A stretch of DNA of 64,000 bases from an uncultured Calothrix sp. (GCA_937973965.1 CALJJQ010000024.1:24982-88981), one strand, 5' to 3'; counted from the first letter of the stretch, positions 48,948 through 58,803 are shown. Made by a program: numbers and translations. The notes: generated by a model from the letters alone, not told the origin.

Positions 48948-49331
48948 ATTTCCAGGTTGACTCAAAAGTCTCTGTTTGCCATATAATCTATGGGTGTGGC
49001 AAATCAACAAATTTAATCGGTCGAAATTTCTGAAGTTCAAAATTTTGGAAGTTTCACCTTTACCATGTCCCGACTGGAGGTAATCAGTTTTAAGTAAGCT
49101 AGGAGCAAGACCCGAAAGGTATTCCCTTCCCTCACCTAAAACCACTACTTTTCGTCAGGACGGGTCTTCAAGAAAAGTTCGCAGCGATGATGAGGGGAAT
49201 CTAATAATACATCTTGTCTTGCGAAAGTGGATTCACTTCAAATTCAGCGTACAAGTGTATTCAAAAAAGATTGATTTGTAACAGCAAAAATTTGATATCT
49301 CACTTCCCGAAATGGGAATACTGAGTTTGTC
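48948..49331. other. Spacer with possible structured RNA
   Basis: No gene is seen. Complementary arms at 49107-49114 and 49161-49168 suggest a hairpin of about 60 nt, treated separately. Confidence 0.4.
49107..49168. ncRNA. Possible structured RNA or leader
   Basis: AAGACCCG and CGGGTCTT pair across 46 bases. Within the loop CGAAAGG and ACTTTTCG can pair in an alternative fold. It lies 160 bp before the small exported protein gene. No known RNA family is recognised. This is a weak, shape-based call. Confidence 0.25.
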
Positions 49332-49877
49332 ATGAGTTTCCCTATTGTTAAAATGCCAAAATCACTCACACTTCCAGTGAAAACTTTCCCATCTTTCTGG
49401 ATGCTAGTGTTGACAACGATATTAGCAACTGGTTTAGTATCTATTCTTTGCCAATCCTCCAAAGTAAATGCTGGTTTACCAAAGGTGCAGGTTCATCTGC
49501 GTCATCTGCAAATTTTGACTAAGTTACAGCAAGATACTTCAGAACAGGGAGGACTAGTCAATTCCGTTCCCCCAATCAAAAAAGTAGATTCCCGTGATTA
49601 CGCAGAGAGCAACTTTTCCAAGATTTCTGCACGAGCCACCAAGGAGGTTGTGCTTCGTCATGGTATCACAAAACCAGAACGTCGTCGTCACCCTTCTTCC
49701 CTCAGAAATTTAGTCGGTAGAGCTTTGATTTTGTCCCAATCGCCTCAAATTCATTCCCATCAAGTAAAAGCTAATCATTGCTCAGTTAACACCCCCAGGA
49801 ATCGTAATTACCTCAAACTCAGGTTGCGAGCAAACATTCCTGCTAATTGTACAACAAATACATCTTTTCTGGATTAA
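49332..49877 (+). CDS. Hypothetical exported protein
   Basis: This 181-residue basic protein has an N-terminal hydrophobic stretch (FWMLVLTTILATGLVSIL) that looks like a signal anchor ending near SKVNAG. A low-complexity, arginine-, histidine- and asparagine-rich tail follows. No domain is recognised. A short AACCGT/ACGGTT hairpin follows the stop (49883-49902). The composition is plausible for a periplasmic protein, but conservation is unknown. Confidence 0.45.
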   Translation: MSFPIVKMPKSLTLPVKTFPSFWMLVLTTILATGLVSILCQSSKVNAGLPKVQVHLRHLQILTKLQQDTSEQGGLVNSVPPIKKVDSRDYAESNFSKISARATKEVVLRHGITKPERRRHPSSLRNLVGRALILSQSPQIHSHQVKANHCSVNTPRNRNYLKLRLRANIPANCTTNTSFLD

Positions 49878-49882
49878 AAAAA

Positions 49883-49902
49883 ACCGTATATTTACGGTTG
49901 CG
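49883..49902 (+). terminator. Short hairpin after the hypothetical gene
   Basis: AACCGT and ACGGTT pair around ATATTT, eight bases after the stop codon. The stem is short and lacks a U-tract. Confidence 0.35.
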
Positions 49903-49981
49903 AAACCAAATAAATCCGGAATTAGGGTGCTGATGGCTGTTGTTTTCTCTAGAGATAAGAAAACGATGGGAGAAAACGCTA

Positions 49982-51571
49982 ATGCCGGAAGTTGTACGTA
50001 ACTATGATATTATTTGCTTTGGTGATGAGGTACCTGGAATTCTCACCCTGGTGACTGCCGCACGGGAATTTTACCGACGTACAAACCGTTACCCTCGTAG
50101 TTTAGTCATGTTTAAGGGTAATTCCTTGTTAGGAGTGGGTGGACACCTGGTACGTGGTGGTTTAGCTTATATTGACCGTTCCGTTGTTCCCCGTCAAGTT
50201 CGTGATGCACATGGGTTAGGTATATACGGACAATCAGCCCAGATTTATGAAGAATTTTTAAATCGCGCTCAGGTTGTACAGATAGCATTAGATGCAAGGA
50301 AAGGGGATCAAGTCTTGCGGGAAATGTTGCGGGAAGTGGGTGCAGATATTCTCAGCAATGTGGAAATTAAGAGTGTGATTAAGCAGGGGAAAGCAATTGC
50401 GGGGATTGCTTTGCATCGTGGTGAAACCTATATGGGTAAATATTTTATCGATGCAACGGTGAATGCGGAACTTGCACAATTTAGCGGTGTGGAGAAACAG
50501 AAAGGATTTGCGACCTTTGGTTTACCTAATTCGGAACTGTCGGTGACATTAACTTTTGAGACGGAAGGTATATCCGTATCCCAACTCAAAGATGTGGAAA
50601 TGAATTATATGCGTCGGTTTGCCGATATTAACGACAGGGAAGCGCAAAAATGGATTCAGATTGCAGCAGGGGGAAATGGGGACAAAGCACAGATGTTGCG
50701 GGAACCGTTTGTGAAAAACCGTGATAATTTAGGATATTTGGCCATGTATGCAGGTCGAGATTATATTGACGTGCGTAGCGATGCTTTATCAATAGCCTAT
50801 CACGCTTTTCGCGATCGCGTGTTGGATTTGCGGGTGAGTAAAGCGATTTTAGACCGGGGGAATATCGCAGTGTTTGCGGATGGGAGAATGTCCTGGAATG
50901 CGTTGTTATTTGATGTAAATGCAGACCAAGCGGAACATCTCGCACGGAATAAAGCTTTACCCACCCCAGAGATGAACCATGAATTCCACCAATATATCGT
51001 TTCCTGGTTTCAAAGTTTAGGTGCAACCCGTGTCACCCCTGCACCCGAATTATACATCCGTCGAGCCGGAAATATTGTCGGGGTGAATGACCCCCTCACG
51101 GGAGTAGAAATGCTACAAGGAGGTGTCCCCGCATCGGAAGCTATTGGTACATTTGGCTACCACTTTGATATCCGGGGAGGAATTGCTGGTTTAGGGGATA
51201 GAGCAGCCGAAAAAGGTTTAGAAAAAGTAATTTTCATGAAACTACCTGCACCCCTATTCAATGTCGGTATTCAACACACCTTACTCAAAGAAGTGCCAAA
51301 TTTAGCAGTAATTAGTCCCGCATCCGGATTTGAAGGATATGCCAGTTCCGCCGGACGAATCGTGGAATTTAATGCCTTCGTTGGTCAGGGAGTGGGAGTT
51401 GCGATCGCCCTTTCCATGTTAAACAATGTGAATTTGAATACTATTTCTAATCGTCAAGTCCGTGATTTCCTCGCCCAACGGGGTTTACTATCAGCGATCT
51501 ACGGACAACCCTACGGAGTTAACGACGCGATCGCCCAAATAGATTCTTTTGAAACAGGTTTAGCTGCTTAA
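49982..51571 (+). CDS. FAD-dependent oxidoreductase (FAD_oxidored family)
   Basis: This 529-residue protein has a divergent N-terminal Rossmann-type FAD site (NYDIICFGDEVPGILTLVTA). VGGHLVRGGLAYIDR follows in the place where family members carry GGxxxxGG, then GKYFIDATVNAELAQFSGV and a C-terminal AISPASGFEGYASSAGR for the isoalloxazine side. It resembles the FAD-dependent oxidoreductases often annotated as xanthan-lyase-like. The substrate is unknown. The ATG at 49982 is chosen because it starts just before the FAD domain; a longer frame starts at 49940. Confidence 0.8.
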   Translation: MPEVVRNYDIICFGDEVPGILTLVTAAREFYRRTNRYPRSLVMFKGNSLLGVGGHLVRGGLAYIDRSVVPRQVRDAHGLGIYGQSAQIYEEFLNRAQVVQIALDARKGDQVLREMLREVGADILSNVEIKSVIKQGKAIAGIALHRGETYMGKYFIDATVNAELAQFSGVEKQKGFATFGLPNSELSVTLTFETEGISVSQLKDVEMNYMRRFADINDREAQKWIQIAAGGNGDKAQMLREPFVKNRDNLGYLAMYAGRDYIDVRSDALSIAYHAFRDRVLDLRVSKAILDRGNIAVFADGRMSWNALLFDVNADQAEHLARNKALPTPEMNHEFHQYIVSWFQSLGATRVTPAPELYIRRAGNIVGVNDPLTGVEMLQGGVPASEAIGTFGYHFDIRGGIAGLGDRAAEKGLEKVIFMKLPAPLFNVGIQHTLLKEVPNLAVISPASGFEGYASSAGRIVEFNAFVGQGVGVAIALSMLNNVNLNTISNRQVRDFLAQRGLLSAIYGQPYGVNDAIAQIDSFETGLAA

Positions 51572-51687
51572 TTTCCCCAAGGAGCAAACTTGGCACTTTT
51601 ATACAGTTAAATTCGTCACATCTACTTCCTTGGTGGGTTATTTTAGGTAATCACCAGTAGGTTATTATGATTCCATTTTGGAGAAAT

Positions 51688-52083
51688 ATGAATATGAAAC
51701 CAGGATTTATGGTAAAAACAATATTAACTTCCCTAGGTTTGATGGCAGTATTTACACCCTTGAGTGCTTCTGCTCAAATCATTCCCCAACCTTGGGTTTC
51801 CGTCGGCAGCAAAGATGGTGATGTCACCTACTCAGTAGGTGCGCGAGCATTAGACATTGGTGCAGAATTAGGAGTCGGACCCGATGGTGCTACAGGTGTG
51901 GATGTACTCAAATTTCTCTCCCTACCCTATGTTTCCCCCTATGTGGGATTAGGTTACTATTCTGACGATAAGGGTGTTGCCGTGTCTGGGGGTGTACAAC
52001 TTCGAGCTACCCAAAATTTATTTGTCGGTGGTGGTTATAATTCAGTACGTGGATTTAATGGACAATTGGGTATTCGTTTTTAG
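51688..52083 (+). CDS. Small exported beta-strand protein
   Basis: This 131-residue protein has a signal peptide ending PLSASAQ. A short mature part has alternating beta-strands (PWVSVGSKDGDVTYSVGARA, YVGLGYYSDD, NLFVGGGYNSV) and the C-terminal LGIRF signature of outer-membrane proteins. It is about half the size of a usual barrel, so it may oligomerise. GGAG five bases before the ATG at 51688 supports this start. It converges with the DUF2267 gene across a hairpin. Confidence 0.6.
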   Translation: MNMKPGFMVKTILTSLGLMAVFTPLSASAQIIPQPWVSVGSKDGDVTYSVGARALDIGAELGVGPDGATGVDVLKFLSLPYVSPYVGLGYYSDDKGVAVSGGVQLRATQNLFVGGGYNSVRGFNGQLGIRF

Positions 52084-52124
52084 GCATTGCTGAAGACAAA
52101 TACGCATTGGAAATTTATGGGAGT

Positions 52125-52153
52125 GTAGAGAAGTAGCATTGCTACGTCTCTAC
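52125..52153. terminator. Two-way hairpin between convergent genes
   Basis: GTAGAGAAGTAGC and GCTACGTCTCTAC pair with one mismatch around ATT. It lies between the ends of the exported protein gene and the DUF2267 gene. It belongs to the GAGACG palindrome family. Confidence 0.6.
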
Positions 52154-52192
52154 GACGCAGATTTAGGTTTTAATCCCAAATCGAAAATCCGA

Positions 52193-52732
52193 TTAGGCTT
52201 GTTCCCAGAGTTGACGAACCTTTCCCGGAAGCCATGTGGAAATTTCCTGCACGCGTTCAGGAGAAAGTTCATCTTTAGTTGCCGAAAAAACAGCCTGTAC
52301 AGCTTGTTCCCGGTCGATGGTTGCAGGTAATCCCCCCTCATTGGCAACCCGAAATAGGAAACGATCCGCATCTATTTTAAAGATACCAGGACCTTGCCAA
52401 GGTGGACGTACCCGACTCAAAAACCCGACAATGGGATTAGTATCGTTCCAGAGTTCGGAAATTTGCATCTGCAAAGCTTTTTCATCGGTTGACATTATTT
52501 CCCCAGATAGTTCTGCTTCCACCCGGTCTGCGGTTTCAGTAGTCATCAAATCCCGCATTACTCGGAACACGACCTCAGTAAAATCCCTTGCATCATAGGG
52601 GTCAGCAAATCCCCCCTTGACAATTACCTTTTCTAAAAAAGAGCGATGTTGATCGGCGATCGCAATCCGTGGATCTTCGATCACTGTTGGGTCGATTTCG
52701 GGAGTATTCATCTTTGATGTTGGGTTTGTCAT
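52193..52732 (-). CDS. DUF2267-family protein
   Basis: This 179-residue soluble helical protein has two DUF2267-like repeats. The first (DARDFTEVVFRVMRDLMTTE, then VEAELSGEIM) matches the usual ADAxxxxxAVLxxLxxxL pattern; the second lies at EQAVQAVFSATKDEL with VQEISTWLPGKVRQLW. The function of the family is unknown. The N-terminus carries an additional 20 polar residues, and an internal ATG at codon 8 is an alternative start. It stands alone. Confidence 0.72.
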   Translation of the reverse strand: MTNPTSKMNTPEIDPTVIEDPRIAIADQHRSFLEKVIVKGGFADPYDARDFTEVVFRVMRDLMTTETADRVEAELSGEIMSTDEKALQMQISELWNDTNPIVGFLSRVRPPWQGPGIFKIDADRFLFRVANEGGLPATIDREQAVQAVFSATKDELSPERVQEISTWLPGKVRQLWEQA

Positions 52733-52946
52733 AGTATATGGATCACCCTTAGTTTCCTTAACTGTGCTTACTCACTAAGGTCGCACAGAGGATCAATACT
52801 TAGCACCTTTCATCAGTCAAGTCGATATTGGGTCTAAAGAGGTATATGAAGATGATCCGAATCAAATCAAAAGTGATAAATTGGGAAGAATCCACCATTT
52901 AAAAATCCAAAATCCAATAATCCAAAATCTAACAATCCAAAATCCA

Positions 52947-53816
52947 ATGACCCCAGTAAACGCTGTCCTCCCTCCCGATATTTTACTTGACCCATTATTA
53001 CAGGATTGGTTACGAGAAGATATGGGACGAGGCGATCGCACTACCCAATCTCTGTTATCTATTTGTCAAACCGATGGACAAGCGGAATGGATCGTGAAAT
53101 CACCGGGGGTAATTGCAGGTTTACCCATTGCGGGGAGGGTATTCCAACTGTTAAATTCCCAAGTTAGTTTTATCACTTTTGCTGGGGAAGGGGAATTTTG
53201 TCAAAAAGGTCAGGTGATTGCTCGGATGCATGGTTCCCTCGATACCCTGCTGATGGGGGAACGGGTAGCTTTAAATATTGCTATGCGTCTAAGTGGAATT
53301 GCCACCCTTACCCGTCAATATGTGGAAAAAATCGCCGATTTACCAACCAAATTTGTTGATACCCGCAAAACCACCCCAGGATTACGGATTTTGGAAAAAT
53401 ACGCTACCCAACTCGGAGGTGCGATTAATCACCGCATGGGACTAGATGATGCGGTGATGATCAAGGATAATCATATTGCCGCAGTCGGGGGAATCGGAGA
53501 AGCTATTACTAGGGTGCGATCGCGTATTCCCTATACTATGACCATTGAAGTGGAAACTGAAAATTTAGACCAAGTGCAGCAAGCGATTCAGTATAATGCA
53601 GATATCATCATGCTGGATAATATGTCTACTGAAACCATGCGCAAAGCAGTACAAATGATTCGCGCTAGTCAGAAAAATATTAAAATTGAAGCATCAGGTA
53701 ATATTAATCTGGAAACAATTCGTACTGTCGCAGAAACTGGAGTTGATTATATTTCCAGTAGCGCTCCCATCACCCAGTCTAAATGGCTGGATTTAAGTAT
53801 GAATATTATTCAGTGA
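52947..53816 (+). CDS. nadC: Nicotinate-nucleotide diphosphorylase (carboxylating)
   Basis: This 289-residue enzyme joins quinolinate and PRPP into nicotinate mononucleotide in NAD synthesis. It shows LREDMGRGDRTTQ at the start, MRLSGIATLT, the active-site block DTRKTTPGLR, NHRMGLDDAVMIKDNHI, and ending IEASGNINLE and VDYISSSA. Length is typical. The ATG at 52947 is chosen; a longer upstream frame passes through a tandem ATCCAAAA repeat (52905-52946) and is unlikely to be translated. No operon partner is evident. Confidence 0.94.
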   Translation: MTPVNAVLPPDILLDPLLQDWLREDMGRGDRTTQSLLSICQTDGQAEWIVKSPGVIAGLPIAGRVFQLLNSQVSFITFAGEGEFCQKGQVIARMHGSLDTLLMGERVALNIAMRLSGIATLTRQYVEKIADLPTKFVDTRKTTPGLRILEKYATQLGGAINHRMGLDDAVMIKDNHIAAVGGIGEAITRVRSRIPYTMTIEVETENLDQVQQAIQYNADIIMLDNMSTETMRKAVQMIRASQKNIKIEASGNINLETIRTVAETGVDYISSSAPITQSKWLDLSMNIIQ

Positions 53817-53992
53817 TTTGTGTTAGAGGGAATAGAAAATAGAAGAAAAAGATTTATCAACCAAGCCAATGAATTCAAATGTTGCAAATCTTTACAGTGC
53901 TTACGTAACTGGCATATTATTTTAAGTTAGTAGTGAGGACTTTAGTCCTCAAAGCAAGCGAAGACAGTTCTAGCTACAAACAAAAATCATTT

Positions 53993-54718
53993 CTAACTAT
54001 ACATAGCTAAGGGACAAAACTGCAATCCAAAAGGTGTCCTAATGACGGCAAACTCCACCCCAAACACATTTGCTAAATTTCGACTGGTCAACACCTGTTC
54101 TGGACTTCCTAAATCTATAATATTTCCTTGATATAATAGAGCTATTCGTGAACTGTATCTTGCTGCCAAGTTAATATCTTTCAGGGAGATAACTATAGTC
54201 ATTCCTTTTTCGATTAAAATCCGTTTGAGCAGTTCTAATAACTCCAATTTATAGCGAATATCTAAATTATTTAAAAATCCATCTAAGAGTAAATACTTAA
54301 CATTTCTCATCAAGGCTAAAGACAAAAAAAATTTCTGCTGCTGATATTTTGATAAACTATCAACTAATTCACCTTTAAACTTTGACATTCCCGTAAATTT
54401 CAAAGCTCTTTCTACATGATAACGAGCGTTTCTCCGAGATACGCAAGCTAATTTTAGCACTGTCTCTACCGTCAATTCTGAAGCTAAATCTAAGGGTATG
54501 GGTAGAATATGCAATTCTTGTAATACAACTGATGGGGGTTGATTCCGAATCGCTTTACCATTCAACAATAAAGTCTCCTGAGGAGGTAATAATAGGCTAC
54601 TCATAACACCTAGCAACCTTGACTTTCCAGATTTTTTTTCCCCCACCACACTCAACCACTCACCGGGTTCCAGTGCAATACTGATATTTTTGTTAATAGT
54701 TATTTTCCTGATAATCAA
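53993..54718 (-). CDS. Degenerate ABC-type ATPase, FecE/FepC-like
   Basis: This 241-residue protein has an ABC ATPase fold with an intact Walker A (GEKKSGKSR). The other motifs are altered. The signature LSGGQ reads LSKYQQQ. Walker B LLLDG lacks the catalytic Glu. The switch histidine is replaced (VISLKDINLA). The remainder (SRIALLYQGNIIDLGSPEQVL) resembles the iron-siderophore importer ATPase FecE/FepC. No permease or binding protein is adjacent. It is either a non-hydrolysing regulator or a decaying iron-transport ATPase near the eroded iron locus. Confidence 0.7.
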   Translation of the reverse strand: MIIRKITINKNISIALEPGEWLSVVGEKKSGKSRLLGVMSSLLLPPQETLLLNGKAIRNQPPSVVLQELHILPIPLDLASELTVETVLKLACVSRRNARYHVERALKFTGMSKFKGELVDSLSKYQQQKFFLSLALMRNVKYLLLDGFLNNLDIRYKLELLELLKRILIEKGMTIVISLKDINLAARYSSRIALLYQGNIIDLGSPEQVLTSRNLANVFGVEFAVIRTPFGLQFCPLAMYS

Positions 54719-54989
54719 AATAATTAGAGATTACTGAAAAACATTGTCAGAAATTATTATCCCTGGAGTCAATTTGCAGGGATAAATATCAATTAAACCA
54801 GACAAACTGCTGAGAAACTTGATTTCTCACTAGTTGCTTGAAAAATATCCCCTATTTGTCTGTCAACTTAATTGTAGTGGATATTGATAGTGCGGGTAGG
54901 ATACCCACATTTAAATTAAAAAGATGATATATCCATCAGATTTGCACACGCCACCATACTTGTATACATAAATGAGAAATGAATAAATT

Positions 54990-55247
54990 CTAACCCTGAC
55001 CATTTAAGTGATGCTTACCAATACCCAACTCCTTCTTGCTAGCCTTGAGTTCTTTCCAGAGGTGCTTAATTTCCAGATAAGCTTCTTCTGGAGATATTTT
55101 TCCCCCAGTTTCTAAATTTGAGATATAACTAACTCGCTGGGCAAAATACTGCAAATTCGCATTAAACATCAAATTTTCTGGCTTAAATTCGCCAAAATAA
55201 CGACTACGAGGGTACAAAAAGTTGAATTTTTCATTGGCTTCATTCAT
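54990..55247 (-). CDS. DUF7219-type small cyanobacterial protein
   Basis: This 85-residue soluble protein has FLYPRSRYFGEFKPENLMFN followed by LQYFAQRVSYISNLETGGK and a C-terminal helix (AYLEIKHLWKELKASKKEL). The pattern matches small cyanobacterial proteins assigned to DUF7219. No function is known. The reading frame has a normal start preceded by a purine-rich stretch, and lies between the degenerate ATPase and the OB-fold gene. Confidence 0.65.
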   Translation of the reverse strand: MNEANEKFNFLYPRSRYFGEFKPENLMFNANLQYFAQRVSYISNLETGGKISPEEAYLEIKHLWKELKASKKELGIGKHHLNGQG

Positions 55248-55625
55248 TTCAGCTTGACCTTTGTGGTGAGTTTTATCACTACATGTAACACTTGGTACTA
55301 ACTTTACGATCGGTCTTTGACATTAAGCTTCTCTTATCGCAAATGAATCCACTTCTCCCTAAAACTACTTTTAACTGGGTAAGGGTTTAATTTCTGATTA
55401 AGTAATTTTTAAGCTTACCTGATTTAGAGTATAGAATTAATGAAAACAATTGTCAAGTATTTCAGTCAGAACCAACAAATTCACACACACCACATGATTT
55501 GGACAGAAAAAGGCTATAAATACGAATATAGCAGCCATTATACAGATGGGATACCAACATCCAGACTGCCATGATGATTCGGGATTACTGAGAATAGCGG
55601 CGTTAATGTTATATAATTTTTGCTA
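55248..55625. other. Spacer, nothing recognised
   Basis: This AT-rich stretch lies downstream of the OB-fold gene and upstream of the DUF7219 gene. No gene, repeat or hairpin stands out. Confidence 0.4.
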
Positions 55626-56015
55626 CTATCTACCAGAATTGCCTCGAGAATCTCTTTGACGATATCCACCAGACCAAGGAGGACGACCCGGACCACTGCG
55701 AATATTGATTACAGACCCGTCCTCACGAGTAATTTTGAATGCATCGAAATCATCATCGTCGTATTCTCCCACTACCGTTACCCGCTCTCCCGCAGAGAAA
55801 TTGAACTTTTGCCACCAACGGGGGGCAGTATAAACAATTACTTGTCCTGTGCCATCATCAAGGATAAATTCATTCCCAACAACGCTTTTAATGGTTCCCG
55901 ATATGGTGATTTCACGATTTTGTTGTAAGTCTCCAATCTTCGTTCTTGCTAAGACCTGGGGGATACTTAGGGTCATGAAAATAGATGTTAAAGTGAGAAA
56001 AATGACTTTTTTCAT
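55626..56015 (-). CDS. Exported OB-fold (BOF-like) protein
   Basis: This 129-residue protein has a signal peptide ending PQVLART. A small OB-fold follows: ITISGTIKSVVGNEFILDDGTGQVIVYTA, then GERVTVVGEYDDDDFDAFKI. This is the layout of periplasmic YgiW/BOF-type proteins, which help the cell cope with stress or bind small ligands. A glycine/arginine-rich tail (GGYRQRDSRGNSGR) ends it. Its precise role is unknown. It follows the iron locus on the same strand but is separated by more than 400 bp. Confidence 0.7.
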   Translation of the reverse strand: MKKVIFLTLTSIFMTLSIPQVLARTKIGDLQQNREITISGTIKSVVGNEFILDDGTGQVIVYTAPRWWQKFNFSAGERVTVVGEYDDDDFDAFKITREDGSVINIRSGPGRPPWSGGYRQRDSRGNSGR

Positions 56016-56437
56016 AACACACCACTAATTTGCTGTACAATTCTCAATATAATATTGGAAAGCTTTACTCGTATTGATTTGGATTTCCAATTGTAACTAT
56101 AGGAATAGACAAAAATATTTCAAACAAGATATTAGACGGGTTAATATTATATCCGGTAAAGCAACCAGAATAAAATCATTGTAGAGACGCATTCGCGTAG
56201 CATGTCGCTTCACGACTCAGCTCCTCTGAAAGAAGCAATTTCACGTCTCTACATTATTGCTAATTATGGGTAATGAAGAGGACATGATATAACATAGCTT
56301 AACCCATAGGATGCAAAGGTTGAGTATTCTGAATTTAAATTCTATCAAGAAACAAATAAGTCCTCAAAAATGATGCCTTTTTCATCAACTAAAGCTGTTA
56401 GACAGGGATTTTAATCCCTGTCTAAACTTATACGAAT
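56016..56437. other. Spacer with hairpins
   Basis: No gene is seen. It holds a perfect terminator hairpin (56398-56425) and a GTAGAGACG...CGTCTCTAC palindrome with a long insert (56180-56253) that contains CGCGTAGCATG. Confidence 0.5.
56398..56425. terminator. Strong hairpin after the PepSY gene
   Basis: TTAGACAGGGATT and AATCCCTGTCTAA pair perfectly with a two-base centre. It lies 12 bases past the PepSY stop codon and ends the iron-locus transcript. Confidence 0.65.
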
Positions 56438-57586
56438 TTAGTTTGATTGTGGTGGTATGTCGGTAGATGTCTCTGTTTTTGATTTGGTTTTGTGTAGCTT
56501 TTTCACTTTTGATTTAGCTTTCTTTTTCTTCTCAGACCAAATCACAATTCCGGTAATTGCTAAACCTGCACTGATAATTCCAATGATAATATAAATTGCT
56601 GCAATTTCCAGTCCTCCAAACTTACCTTCATGGAGAATATTTGTCCAGTCTTTAAATTGCTTTTCCCAAGGATTACGGAAAAAGTTTTCTACTCGTAAAA
56701 TTTTCCCACTGTATTGGTCAAGGAAAACCATACTTCTCCCTTCTGTGGTAATTTCACCAGGTAATCGAAATCTGACCTTCACGGGAGATTCTATGTCTTT
56801 CGCAGGTTCATAAATAGTTGCTTTTCCCTGGGGGAGTGCTGCGATCGCATTTGCTAATAAATCATCGGGAGTCAGATTTTGATTGGTTGTTTGCACAATG
56901 GAAACAGGTTTAATTTCCTTTTCCCCACTTAACCAGTAACCTAATTTCGGAATAGGTTGACCAAAGGCTAAAAATGCTCCGGTTGTAGCGATAATAATTA
57001 GTAGTAAGGCAAAAATAAAACCACCTACATGGTGTAAATCATAATTTAAATTTTTCCACTTGGAAGACCAGCGAACTTTAAATCCAGCAGAGAGTTTTTT
57101 CCACCCATTCCACAATATTGTCCCAGTAATACTTAATATTAACAGGGATATTCCTACTAATCCAACAATAAATGAGCCAACTTTTCCTGCTAGTAGTTTT
57201 GTATGCAGTTTGTTAACTATTTTCATAAAGCGATTATCCCGTGGATAGGTATTTAATACTTCTCCCGAATAGGGATTCATGTAGACATCCATTTTATTTG
57301 CTTTCTCTTGTTTTTCCTCCAAAACCAAATGGTAGGGGTCACTCCTATCCAATGGAAGGATAATTCGCTGAATGATTTCCCTTGGATACTGGTTTTGAAT
57401 AATTTCTGTGACTTGGGAAAGGGTAATTTTTTCTCCTGTCGGTATTACCTGATTCGCTTGTAAATGAAGTGCGGGATTTACCTCTTTGTCAAATACCAAA
57501 ATACTACCTGTAATTCCAATGATAATCATCAGTACCGAAACCACAATTCCAATGACTCGATGTAGGGTGAGCGCAGGTTTTTTCAT
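56438..57586 (-). CDS. PepSY-associated transmembrane protein (iron-regulated type)
   Basis: This 382-residue membrane protein has four membrane segments: about 12-32 (IGIVVSVLMIIIGITGSILV), 140-160, 190-210 and 330-352. PepSY domains lie in the periplasmic loops, for example LTPDDLLANAIAALPQGKAT. Such proteins accompany TonB-dependent siderophore receptors and may act as siderophore-iron reductases or assembly factors. A charged Lys-rich tail (KKKKAKSKVKKLHKTKSK) ends it. It appears intact, unlike its upstream neighbours. A perfect terminator follows the gene. Confidence 0.83.
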   Translation of the reverse strand: MKKPALTLHRVIGIVVSVLMIIIGITGSILVFDKEVNPALHLQANQVIPTGEKITLSQVTEIIQNQYPREIIQRIILPLDRSDPYHLVLEEKQEKANKMDVYMNPYSGEVLNTYPRDNRFMKIVNKLHTKLLAGKVGSFIVGLVGISLLILSITGTILWNGWKKLSAGFKVRWSSKWKNLNYDLHHVGGFIFALLLIIIATTGAFLAFGQPIPKLGYWLSGEKEIKPVSIVQTTNQNLTPDDLLANAIAALPQGKATIYEPAKDIESPVKVRFRLPGEITTEGRSMVFLDQYSGKILRVENFFRNPWEKQFKDWTNILHEGKFGGLEIAAIYIIIGIISAGLAITGIVIWSEKKKKAKSKVKKLHKTKSKTETSTDIPPQSN

Positions 57587-57939
57587 AATTTATAGTTTTG
57601 GTTGGTTAACTTTAGTAACTAATTTCGGATAGGGAGTAAATCCCTTAAAAGTGCAGGGAGTTTGGAGTCGGGAGTGGTCGGAAAATCAAGCTGTTACTCA
57701 AAGCTTATTGTTCACTTGTGAGAAATGCAGATAATAACTATTCCTCAGTTCAGTTTTCTGCACACCTGGAAAGGTTATCTACCTTTTGTTTGCAGATGAA
57801 TATCATTTGGGATAATTATTTTGCAGTTTTTTGGTTAGTAATCGGGTTTTTAGGAAAGATTATCTAGCTTGAGAGATATTTATCTAAAAACCCAAGTTAT
57901 CTAAGAACTTATCAGTTTTCAAAAACTAAGACAAGCAAT
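57587..57939. other. Spacer downstream of the ABC fragment
   Basis: No gene is seen. A family A-like stretch lies near 57675-57730. The ATP-binding domain expected after the ABC exporter fragment is not found here on either strand. Confidence 0.5.
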
Positions 57940-58803
57940 TCAAATCCCATTATGTACTTCTTGAGGACGTAAAACCCTCATCAATGCGGGATAGGATTCT
58001 CTGGATTTGTTGTAGACTTTAACGATATCATTGAGGGGTTTTGCTAACAGATTTAAATTTGTCCAAAACAGAACTAAATCTCCGGCATCAATATTTTTGG
58101 GAATAATTCCTATATGGAACACAAATGTCATGAATGCTACAACTAAAACCCCAAACCAACTAACTAAATCGATTAAAATTTCTGAACCTCCTTTAAAAGC
58201 TTCTAAACGCACTACCTGACGTAAAAATGCTTTTTGATGGGCAAATAATTCACTGCGTTTATCATCACTAGTAGATGCGGCGATACTTTCCTGAATTCTC
58301 ATCATGTTCCAACTGGCTTTTTGTAGATATGGACCAAAAAGAAAGCCAATTAATACGGGTGGTAAAACAGCAATAAATAGGGCTGGAAGTAATTCTGGAG
58401 AAAGATTTAATTGCCAAATAATTACCGAAATAGTCAGGGAAATTATTCGCCATGAATCTTTATGAATAATATCTAGTCCTGGTTTAGCCCGGTTACAATC
58501 ATAGAGTATCCGCGAAACATCTTCTATTCCTCTTTGTTCTCCCCTTCTTTGTAAATAGGTTCTCTGCAAAGTAATAATGAGTAAAGTTTCATAGGTCTTG
58601 TCAATTATCTTGTCTCCAAACTTCAATAAACCCATCAAAAAAAAGTAAGCAGCAAACATCAGAATATAATTAGGCAGGGAAGCATAAATATCATTTCCAC
58701 CTTTTTTGAGAGTGTCAACAGTTGTTTTTCCTAATCCGGCAATACTTGGTTCAACTGCGGCAACAATGATAGTAGAAATAATTGCAGCAGCAAACCACTT
58801 TGG
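57940..58803 (-). pseudogene. Internal fragment of an ABC exporter (transmembrane domain only)
   Basis: The minus-strand frame contains an ABC exporter membrane domain: FAAAIISTIIVAAVEPSIAG at the N-side (58790 downward), then LPNYILMFAAYFFLMGLL and helices to NDIVKVYNKSRESYPALMRV. It stops at 57940 with RPQEVHNGI. No ATPase domain follows, and no start codon precedes; upstream the frame meets a stop where the receptor gene ends. The fragment is therefore truncated at both ends. Intact relatives export siderophores or other compounds; this one cannot function alone. Confidence 0.75.

Noticed and set aside
57926..57945. TTCAAATCC string reminiscent of a tRNA T-loop
   Set aside because: No acceptor or anticodon stem can be folded around it.
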